Of a stretch of DNA of 64,000 nucleotides, positions 56,099 to 64,000 are shown in pieces. Positions within the stretch are counted from its first letter, which is position 1, and every line of letters begins with the position of its first letter. Location: assembly GCA_963576735.1 (NCBI GenBank), contig OY755171.1, forward strand, positions 6,634,001-6,698,000, read 5' to 3'. The DNA is from Bedellia somnulentella. Its lineage: Eukaryota > Arthropoda > Insecta > Lepidoptera > Bedelliidae. Both the position numbers and the translations under genes were made by a program. Under the pieces are notes generated by a model. That model was not told where the DNA came from. It worked only from the letters and a program-made list of their open reading frames with translations, and did no database searches.

Positions 56099-56976
56099 CT
56101 AGTGGATCGGCCCCGCTTCGCACGGGTAGCGTAGTTTTAAAAATATCGGAGGTTTCTTCAATCACTGCTCAAGCGTTATGAAATTAGCGCCTTCATTACA
56201 ACTTACAGCACTCATGTCTGAATATAGTGTAACTTTGTGATTTTGAAAGCGCTTTTATGAACGGTTTAGATCAGTATCTCCGAAATTAAGCTAATTTTTA
56301 GGTTTTAATTGATGCAACTACTGGCGCCGTCTAGAACGTAATATGTAAATTAGTAAGGATTTGGTTTTGATCGCGTGCGACTATTATGTTTCATGTATAA
56401 TTTTGGTGTTTCTATTCCGATTTCTATGATTCTTTTTTTATTGAGTAGGTAATAATGTTAACTTATTAAATAAGGGTGATTGAGAGTATTATAAACGTAA
56501 GAGAAAACAAATATAATCAGAATGCTCCGAAATGCTAAGCTGTCAGGAGTTACACGTGTTGTTGTGAGTCAACCATAAAAGATAGGCATATGCTGTTGAA
56601 GGATATTTATACCGTACCGTCATACGTGATTTCTATGTAACTTTAACCATTAAGGCTGCACACGCGACGGAAGCTTAAAAAATGGAGTAACTTCTCCCGT
56701 TTTTCCAAAATGTCCCAAAATTCCCCTTCACTACTCTGCTGAAAAGTATACTATAACCTGCCCAGGAGTATGAAGAATAATTGTGCCAAGTTTCGGTAAA
56801 ATTCGTCGAGTAGTTTTTGTTTCCATAAGGAACATACAAACCGACAGACAGACAGCAGACAGACAAAAATTTTACTGATTGCATTTTTGCCATCAGTATC
56901 GATCCCTAATCACCCCCTGATAGTTATTTTGAAAATATATTTCATGTACAGAATTGACCTCTCTAAATATTTATTA
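56099..56976 (-). mobile_element. Helitron-like element F, copy 2, 5' end lost
   Basis: The 3' end (plus-strand 56099) is CTAG preceded by GATCC and the CGTGCGAAGCGGGG hairpin, with T beyond. The interior matches copies 1 and 3 in inverse orientation. The 5' end begins TAATAAATATTTAGAGAGG, lacking the first ~10 bases, exactly where element E's CTAG end abuts. Confidence 0.78.
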
Positions 56977-57676
56977 CTAGCGACCCGCCCCGGCTTCGCA
57001 CGGGTGCAATGCAAAATATACCAACTACAGAATGTCCTTATACATAACGTTCACAGCTTTTTTGTCATTAGCCAATACAAACATGTTTTGCTTAGACTAT
57101 TTATAGGCACGCGCCGCCCGGCGCAAACAACTACGACCCTGCATTTTAAATTTGTAATATCTTCGGTAATATTCACTTAAATTACATGCTGTAAAAAGCA
57201 TATTGATCTATAATAAATGCACAATTTATTTAAGGTACTTCATTGGATAAGGATTAATGCTGTATTGTTTAAAATCACTTCGTAAATAACCATTTTTTAG
57301 TAAAGAATAAAAATGGTTATGCTGGGTTATCCCTAAGAGATAGACATATACCATCGCGAATTTTTTTGTTGAACTTTTTAAGGTGAACAATACTGTAGTA
57401 CATTATTTTGGTCTATCTCGTAGGGTTCAGCCAGCGTTTGCAATATAAGCGCAAAAAAAGTGCTTATTTACGACATCACATTAGAAACCTTTAAATTTAT
57501 CAGTGTTTATCTACTATATTATGCATTTATTATACATATAAACCTTCCTTAAGAATCACTCTATCTATTAAAAAAAACCGCATCAAAATCCGTTGCGTAG
57601 TTTTAAAGATCTAAGCATACATACGGACATACAGCGAAAGCGACTTTGTTTTATACTATGTATTGATAAGTATAGA
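56977..57676 (-). mobile_element. Helitron-like element E (700 bp, non-autonomous)
   Basis: On the minus strand it begins A|TCTATACTTATCAATAC (57676) and ends with hairpin CCCGTGCGAAGCCGGG, then GCGGGTCGCTAG|T (56977). TC...CTAG between host A and T is the Helitron signature. Internal blocks (AAGAGATAGACATATACC, GTGCTTATTTACGACATCAC) are familiar from lepidopteran genomes. No Rep/helicase. Confidence 0.78.
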
Positions 57677-58100
57677 TGAATATTGTTATAATGTATTTCA
57701 CCTACACTACTATAACTGAACGTACTTATACTTCTGAACATCACGTGTCATTTCTGTGCACGAGATATAGGAGACACACCTATTGCTTGCTTTATGCCAG
57801 CTATACTCAACCTGCGGCCCGCGGGCCGCATGTGGCCTTCGGAGGCTTTTTGGTTGGCCCACCTGGTAGGTTCAACTTATTTGTAAGCAAGTTCAAACTT
57901 TGTACCTTACAAAGAATAAGTATTTAAACGGGAAGTATTGAGTGAAAAGGTGTAATGCGGTAAATGAAGCAATGAATAGGGTAATGACCAGTCAATCGGT
58001 GCTACTAGTAGAAAGTCCATGGCATTTAGAGACCCTATTTCTGAGTAGGCCTCCGTTTTAAATTGTACTTACTTCGAACAAAAGGGGGAAAAGGGGATAT

Positions 58101-58325
58101 GTGGAATTTTGGAGCATTGTTCCACAAAAACATAAAAGCGAGCAAAGATATGCCCAAATAATACAAACTTTTTCAAATATGAAATACACAAAGAGTGTGT
58201 ATAGAAATAATCGGACTGATTCCAATTTGGATGATATAATAAGAGTAGCATGCAACGACAAGCTAGAAATTTATCTCGTTTTAAAAAATGCTCTTAGTTC
58301 CAAAAGTCTCATTACTTATCATTAG
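58101..58325 (+). pseudogene. hAT transposase C-terminal fragment
   Basis: A 74-codon frame containing FSNMKYTKSVYRNNRTDSNL and DDIIRVACNDKLEIYLV, resembling the SxMKxxKSxYRxRLTDxxL end of hAT transposases (the GTF2IRD2/ZBED-related group), the last part of the dimerisation domain. The catalytic core is absent, so it is an internally deleted derivative. Confidence 0.65.
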
Positions 58326-58397
58326 ATATGAATATAAGTAAGTATGCATCTTTATTAAAAGTTAGGTTAATATGACTTTTTCATTTATGCAACTAAT

Positions 58398-58500
58398 TAT
58401 TTTTACTAATAAATAAAGGAAAGAGAAATTTCGACACCGGCGGGGTTTATTTTTCTTTCCTTTATTTATTAGTAATAATCCCCACATGAGGTTTTCATGA
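58398..58500. mobile_element. Palindromic element D, copy 3, nested in the hAT element
   Basis: ACTAATAAATAAAGGAAAG and CTTTCCTTTATTTATTAGT form near-perfect arms around a short centre with TTCGACACCGGCGGGG. It is followed by AATCCCCACATGAGG. Confidence 0.75.
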
Positions 58501-58720
58501 ACAAAAACATTCAAATTAATTATTTTTTTACTTGCAGCCCGGGCTACCGTGGCTGAAACATGTTTGTGGCCCTTTTAAAAAAAAAGGTTGAGTATGGCTG
58601 CTTTATACGAATACAGTGTCACATGACACCAATCAGTCATGTGTGTATTTTCAAAATGTTTCCATATCTTCCGCAATTTTACGTCTATTCTCTCTATGAG
58701 CCCAAATAATGTCAATTCTA

Positions 58721-58918
58721 TACATGCATATACTCACGGCTATATTTCCCTAGAAGGGGTAGCCAGAGAAAAGATGTTAAAAATAAAGGTTTTTGGTGAT
58801 GGGTCTCCAATTGCATCGCCCAATAATCCAATAAAAAGCCCCACACCCTTAGTCGCCTCTTACGACACCCCTGGGTAGAAAGGGGTAGCGACATTCTAAG
58901 CCGGCACTACACGGCTAC
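58721..58918 (-). mobile_element. SINE-A copy 26, internally deleted
   Basis: CATGCATATACTCACGGC tail and AAGGGGTAGCCAGAG; ~50 bp (the AATTAGAAATTCCTCAGCC block) is missing. The head GCCGGCACTACACGGC is intact. Confidence 0.85.
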
Positions 58919-58929
58919 TAATTAAATAA

Positions 58930-59570
58930 ATTCTATATTATTTACAATGTCATCTTTCACACTGTATTGCTTACGAATCACACTACTATAACTCTACCAC
59001 ATAACTCCTCTTCTTTACTACTTTTACTGCTCCTCTAGGCTAGGATGTTTGGGCCTTTTCGAATACTGACTGACTTGATATTAAACTTTTCAACGCTCTG
59101 TTTATTACGTTTCTTTTGTTACATATTCCTTCGGTGTCCTCATCACATTTTCGAACCCTGGTAAACAAACTTCCAAAGATAGAGACTGACTGGTTCTACT
59201 TTCTTACCTTCATTTCTTGCATTCATCTTTCATCACTTACTTTTAAAAGACGAACATGTATTGATCATCATCTATTGCAACTCTTCCACCGATGATACAA
59301 TATAAACTTCATCATCACTTCATAAGAAGCATTAATCAGCCCATAATCACATTGACCCAACTCTGTCAAGCAGTCAATCTATACAGATTTAAGACTAACA
59401 GAGAAGCTACACATCCCTGTCGGTCATTCCCAGTGATTTCGGACCAGTCCGTGTTTGCCTCGCCTTTTCTAACACATACACTGAAATCATCATAAGACCG
59501 CTTATAAGTTTACCCCCAAAACCAAACTTTTACAACATCTCGCACAAATCCTTTTTCGTGCCTTTTTTAT
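58930..59570 (-). mobile_element. Antisense LINE-C (RTE) RT fragment, degraded
   Basis: GTAAACAAACTTCCAAAGAT and CTACTTTCTTACCT follow the same order as the RT region of the copy at 10670-10740. It extends further 5' of the ORF (59250-59570). No open frame. Confidence 0.55.
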
Positions 59571-59606
59571 TTAATGACATATTTTCGAGTAAGAAATTGT
59601 GATTGA

Positions 59607-59706
59607 CGAGTGTAGACAAAGCTCGAGCGAGAGGTTTGCCAGGATCCTACAAATGGACATCGATAGTCTTTGCCCAATGGGAACTAATCGTGTGAGTATA
59701 TGTATG
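59607..59706 (+). mobile_element. LINE-C 3' end, copy 14
   Basis: GAGAGGTTTGCCAGGATCC, GGACATCGATAGTCTTTG, CCCAATGGGAACTAATCG, TGTGAGTATATGTATG. It lies only ~35 bp after the antisense RT fragment, in opposite orientation. Confidence 0.8.
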
Positions 59707-59855
59707 ACATGTTTTTCTCTCTGTCAAAAAACATTGTTTTGGTTTTGTGCGCATTCGGCCTCTTTACCTTTCTCACAAAAAACGCACATACATGCATGAT
59801 GATGCATGAAGTATGAATGCGCCTAACCATTCTTACTCGACAATAACTTTAACAC

Positions 59856-60351
59856 AATTCGGTATGCAAAGTTTTACTAAAGTGATGCTGGTTACAAAAC
59901 CATTTCGAGATATTATGGTTATAAACAATATTTTCTTGAAATTATATAAATTGAAGCTAAGATGACTGTTATTTTTTCAATAAACGGTAACGGTGTTTGA
60001 CCTTCAATGTTGTTTCAAAGACATACGGTTTTGCAGTTTATTAATAAAATATCGAAAATCATAGGTTTGTTTAGTAAATATCGTAATAATTTCATTTGAC
60101 ATCACAAATTCGTGATATGTTTTGCAATCAGCAACATTTTTATAAAACATTTCGCTTCATTTGCATGTCGCTACGTGATTTTATCGATCGATGACGTCAT
60201 TAAGTACAAAAGTTGAACAATCTTTAAAAAATCATAACTTTACAATTACTCATTTTAAATGGAAAATATTCAAATTAGTCTTTTATTTTCGTGTTTACTA
60301 TTGAATAAAAATATTTAATAAATACCAAAAAAAAACTTTGCATACCGAATT
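59856..60351. mobile_element. MITE H, copy 2 (496 bp)
   Basis: AATTCGGTATGCAAAGTTTT and complementary end as in copy 1, same orientation, ~88% similar by eye across the full length. Confidence 0.88.
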
Positions 60352-60354
60352 CTG

Positions 60355-61445
60355 TCAAATAGTCGTACATACATAAAAAAATATATAATATGATAGTGAA
60401 AATTAATATAAACATCTAAAAATTTAACGGCTATTGCTGACCTACAGTAACAAACCGACCTACGAACGGCCTACAGACGCGCGGGCAAACGCGTTGCTAT
60501 GGGTAAGTCATCTCAATCAACTAGTCTCATTCTCATATAAACCAGAGAGTAAAGTAAACCACCGTGACAGCGCCTCGCTTCTTAATATAGCCGTTCGTGG
60601 CTCCCGATTCTGTATCCTTTACAATCGTCAATTATGCGGCAGTCGCTGTAAATATCATCGGAATAAGGAACCCTAGACTTAGCACGACTTTATCTAGATT
60701 TCATTACTTTTTCAGATAAATATAAGCAGCTCCATCGAAACTTTGCTAGTTACAGAGGGTTTTTGGTGCGGTATTAGACGTCTTATTTAAAAAAACATAT
60801 TTACTGATCTTCGTTGACGTCTCTTTTCTCATGCTGAATTTAGGCATTTCTAACAACATATCAACAAGGAATGCTTTAGTATTATGCACTAGTGCAAACA
60901 ATTGAAAAAATATAATACATATTATTTAAGGGATTTTTAGCAATCTGGGATGATTTCTGGTTTTACAAGTTTACAGATATGTTACTTATTTGTTTTTTTT
61001 TCCTTAATAATTTAACAGCTCTCGAGTGTCCTACGACTATTTTCAACTCACTTGTTAAGAACATTAATGTCTTCGTTATTATATTGTTTATATAACTCCA
61101 CCAGTAATATGGATACATACGGTTAACTTTCTTATAATATTTTCATTGCAAGTATAAACTCACAATTCTGAAATTCGAACTATAAGTTATAGTTATAACC
61201 TACTCTTACGAAATAGCATTAATATTATTTATACCGGAAGCCTAAAATCTATTCTTACATGTGGTTATTCAATGAGTGCTTCCGTGTCCAGATAGAGATA
61301 TTCTAATACCGATATCATGTGTCAAATAATCAAGTTGTGAACCGTGAATAAGTGGGAAGCCATACACTAAATCCCTAAAAAACGTGACATTGGGCAGATA
61401 AAAAATCGTTTTAGGTAATAGGTAGATATTATCTTGTATCTATAT
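60355..61445. other. Upstream sequence, unassigned
   Basis: An 80-codon frame at 60434-60676 has no family signature. A CG-richer spot at ~60475-60500 is unexplained. Confidence 0.35.
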
Positions 61446-61449
61446 TATA

Positions 61450-62414
61450 TCTATACCTACTTATAATAAATCTGTAGAGAGGTCAATTCTGTAGTTGAAA
61501 TATATTTTCAAAATAACTATCAGGGGGTGATTAGGGATCGATACTGATGCCAAAAATGCAATCAGTAAAATTTTTGTCTGTCTGTCTGTCTGTCTGTCGG
61601 TTTGTATGTTCCTTATGGAAACAAAAACTACTCGACGGATTTTAACGAAACTTGGTACAATTATTTTCCATACTCCTAGGCAGGTTTTTGTATACTTTTC
61701 AACAGAGTAGTAAAGGGGAATTTTGGGAAATTTTGGGAAAACGGGAGAAGTTACTCCATTTTTTAAGCTTCCGTCGCGTGTGCAGCCTTGATGGTTAAAC
61801 TTACATAGAAATCATGTATCACGGAAATATTCTTCATAAAATTATGAAAAAAAAAACCTCAACAGTTTATGTCTTTCTTTTACGGTTGACTCACAATAAC
61901 ACGTGTAATTCCTGATAGCTTAGCAGTTCGGAACATTATGATTGTATTTGTTTACTCTTACGTTTGTAAACCTCTCACTCATCCCTAATTTAAATAAGGT
62001 AACATTATAACCTATTCAATAAAAAAAGAATCATAGAAATCGGTAGAGAAACACCGAAATTATACATAAATAAGCAATCGCGCCCGTGTCCAAAAGCGAA
62101 TCGTTACTAATTTACTTATAAAATACTAGATGGCGCCAGTAGTTGCATCCTACAACACGTAATGATTTATTTTTTAGATTGTTATAAATACTTCATAGCG
62201 TTTTATTCCAAAATTTGCTATTAAACGGAAAAACTGAACCGTTCATTAAAGCGCATTCAAAATCACCAAACTACACTGTTTAGGGAGTGCTATAAATTTA
62301 ATGAATTGAAAACATTGCGCTGAATTTCACAATGCTTGAGCAGTGACTGAAGAAAGAAACCTCAGATATTTAAAAAAACAACGCTACCCGTGCGAAGCTG
62401 GGACGATCCACTAG
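61450..62414 (+). mobile_element. Helitron-like element F, copy 3 (965 bp)
   Basis: A|TCTATACCTACTTATAATAA at 61450 and GGGACGATCCACTAG|T at 62414. Nearly identical to copy 1, with fewer GTCT units. Its CTAG end abuts element G. Confidence 0.8.
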
Positions 62415-62415
62415 T

Positions 62416-62705
62416 ATTATAATAAGACTGTACCGAGGTCAAAACTGTACATTGAAGAAAAAAAAATAAACTGGTGGAATATCTTAAATTTTCGATACTG
62501 AAGCCAAATTTGCGCTTTTTGAAAAAAATGACTGTCTGTCTGTCTGTATGTCCGGTCATCACGTTAATTCTACCAGACGGATCTTGATCAAATGTGGTAT
62601 GAATGTAGCTTATACACCTGGCCAACATAGAGGATTTCAACATATAGGGATCATTTATCCCGGATTTCACAAGGGTTCCTACGGCAACATAAAAAAAACA
62701 TAACT
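62416..62705 (+). mobile_element. Element G, 5' part, related to F
   Basis: TAATAAGACTGTACCGAGGT, CAAAACTGTACATTGAAG and a GTCTGTCTGTCTGTATG run parallel F's 5' region in order, but the sequence has diverged. It includes CCAGACGGATCTTGATC. The 3' end is not identified. Confidence 0.55.
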
Positions 62706-62895
62706 TTTATATGGCTCCCCATATTTACACGATTAATTTTTTCATTGAACAACTTTATCAGACTCTTCATTAATAGTCTTTTTGGAAAAAATAAGGGTTT
62801 CATTCCTTTTCATCAAAATAAATGTCCATTTAATTGTTTGTCAATAGTATGACTACTAGATATATAGCTTATCAAAATTTTCGTCAACACTATCG

Positions 62896-63010
62896 TCTTC
62901 GTGGCGTAGCTTTATACCGCTCAGTTAATACCACAGATAATATAATACTATACTAGGTTAATACTAATCGAACAGGAGACCCAGGTTCGAATCTCGGGCA
63001 TCGCAATCTT
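62896..63010 (+). other. tRNA-like region, SINE head or degraded tRNA
   Basis: CGTGGCGTAGCTTTATACCG and, 65 bp on, CCAGGTTCGAATCTCGGGC (B box) followed by GCAATC and T-runs. The spacer is too long for a simple tRNA, so a SINE head is likelier. Confidence 0.4.
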
Positions 63011-63014
63011 TTTG

Positions 63015-63610
63015 CGATTTTTTTTGCTTTTGTGTTAGCTTAGAATAATAGGAAGCACTATTCCTTCTCTTTCACATTCAACTATGCGAATATGTATAAA
63101 TAAAGATAATTGAAAGTATATTGTATGAATTTTGTGTATTCATTTGGTAGGTTTGAGAATATGCTTATAACTTTTTTATTAACTATTTTTAACTAATATT
63201 CTCATAAATATATTGTGCTATACTTACGCATAAATTAATATTCTGTTTAAGCCTCAGAATGCATAGTTAGTAAATAATAGCATATACCTCAATTTTAATT
63301 TAGTACCGCCATCTATTGACCGATGACTGATTGGCTGCAATCTCTCACACATCACAACAGTCAGTGTCGTGTCACACTGCTATCCATACTTACTAAAGAT
63401 ATTCTCATTTTTGAACATAGAAACTTGGTACAAAATGGTTTGTTTCATGATTCTTATGAACAGTTAAAAAGGTTTTATGGAACTCACCAACTAGGGGATT
63501 GAAATATAGTATACAGATTTATGATCTATAAATATACTGTATCTAGAAATTTGAAGCTTGATGCGATTGACTGATATAACAACTACAAAAATATATGAAA
63601 TTCATCCATC
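63015..63610. other. Upstream sequence, unassigned
   Basis: Nothing recognised. Confidence 0.35.
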
Positions 63611-63617
63611 AATCAAT

Positions 63618-63664
63618 CATGAGTATATACTAACGGCTATAAATCCCAAAAAAGGGTAGCTTCA
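63618..63664 (-). mobile_element. SINE-A 3' end fragment, copy 27
   Basis: CATGAGTATATACTAACGGC then TATAAATCCCAAAAAAGGG and TAGC, after which the family ends. 5'-truncated to the terminal module only. Confidence 0.65.
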
Positions 63665-64000
63665 AAGATAGTAATTCTTTATGGGTGTTATTTAAACGGT
63701 TAGCAAAGTATTGGTATATTTGTGAGCAGAAATATTTAATTGGTAAGCTAAAATTGATAGTTGGACAGCAACTTGTGTTCAGCAAATATTAATAAATCAG
63801 TCTGCAATATATATCATTCTGAACAGCAGTATTGTTTTTTTGTACAGCTGTGTATATATCAAACCTGCAATGAGTGACCTGTAGTTAATTAAATTTTGGT
63901 AAGCACTCAGAGAATTAGCAAAAAAATCAGTTTAGTGCCGCTAAAATTAGTCTAGCAAATAATAAATAAATATCATACTTAAAAAGCACTAAATGGGCGC

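Larger units (their letters stand above)
57798..58600 (+). mobile_element. hAT element (803 bp), non-autonomous, 8-bp TSD
   Basis: Ends CAGCTATACTCAACCTGCGG and complement AGGTTGAGTATGGCTG, then CCCGCGGGCCGCATGTGGCC inside the left end, typical of many hAT termini. The target duplication is CTTTATGC (57790-57797) / CTTTATAC (58601-58608), one mismatch. It retains only a piece of transposase and carries a nested D palindrome. Confidence 0.85.
57718..58650 (-). mobile_element. SINE-B copy split by a hAT element
   Basis: 57718-57797 reads TACTTCTGAACATCACGTG to CACACCTATTGCTTGC, and 58601-58650 resumes CTTTATACGAATACAGTGTCAC, ATGACACCAATCAGTCATGT. Removing the 803-bp insert and one target duplication restores the SINE order. 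Confidence 0.8.

Noticed and set aside
60434..60676. 80-aa ORF upstream of MITE H copy 2
   Set aside because: No start context, splice sites or family motif; similar lengths occur by chance here.

Overview
This window looks like nuclear DNA from a moth or butterfly. It is AT-rich and intron-heavy, and it is packed with insect transposable elements: mariner, hAT, Helitron-like and RTE-type LINE sequences, plus tRNA-derived SINEs. Several repeats match, from memory, sequences common in Lepidoptera; no database search was possible. I see no prokaryotic or organellar features.

One host gene is supported, on the minus strand. Nine exons between 44482 and 1546 join in frame into a complete 469-residue monocarboxylate-transporter-like protein of the SLC16 / major facilitator family. 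Exon 1 carries the start codon and the DGGWGY signature, exon 4 the YFTKKR motif, exon 7 the Asp/Arg pair of TM8, and exon 9 the C-terminus. Introns 1 and 2 are about 21.0 and 14.4 kb and are mostly repeats. The 19.5 kb upstream of exon 1 holds no exon I can recognise.

Three interspersed families dominate. SINE-A is about 250 bp and its 5' part has no obvious tRNA origin. SINE-B is about 370 bp with a tRNA-like head and a (TATGT)n tail. LINE-C is RTE-like and 5'-truncated; most copies keep only the last ~70 codons of the reverse-transcriptase ORF. All three end in a related ~45-bp module: CTCTG, a short C-rich/G-rich stem-loop, GCGTGA and a TATG-type tail. This suggests that one LINE machinery mobilised both SINEs. 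Family names A, B, C and so on are labels used only here.

Region by region. 1-1545: 3' flank with a Harbinger-like MITE. 1546-8743: exons 9 to 4 and the first Helitron-like element. 8744-23241: exon 3 and intron 2, with an antisense RT fragment, a nested foldback, an exact 981-bp tandem duplication and a decayed mariner. 23242-44482: exon 2, intron 1 and exon 1, with many SINEs, an older duplication that preserves an SINE-B empty site, a 270-bp tandem array, a second mariner type and a MITE. 44483-64000: upstream DNA with a second copy of the first mariner beside a direct repeat, an inverted-repeat element, a ~145-bp tandem array, head-to-tail Helitron-like elements and a hAT element inserted into SINE-B.
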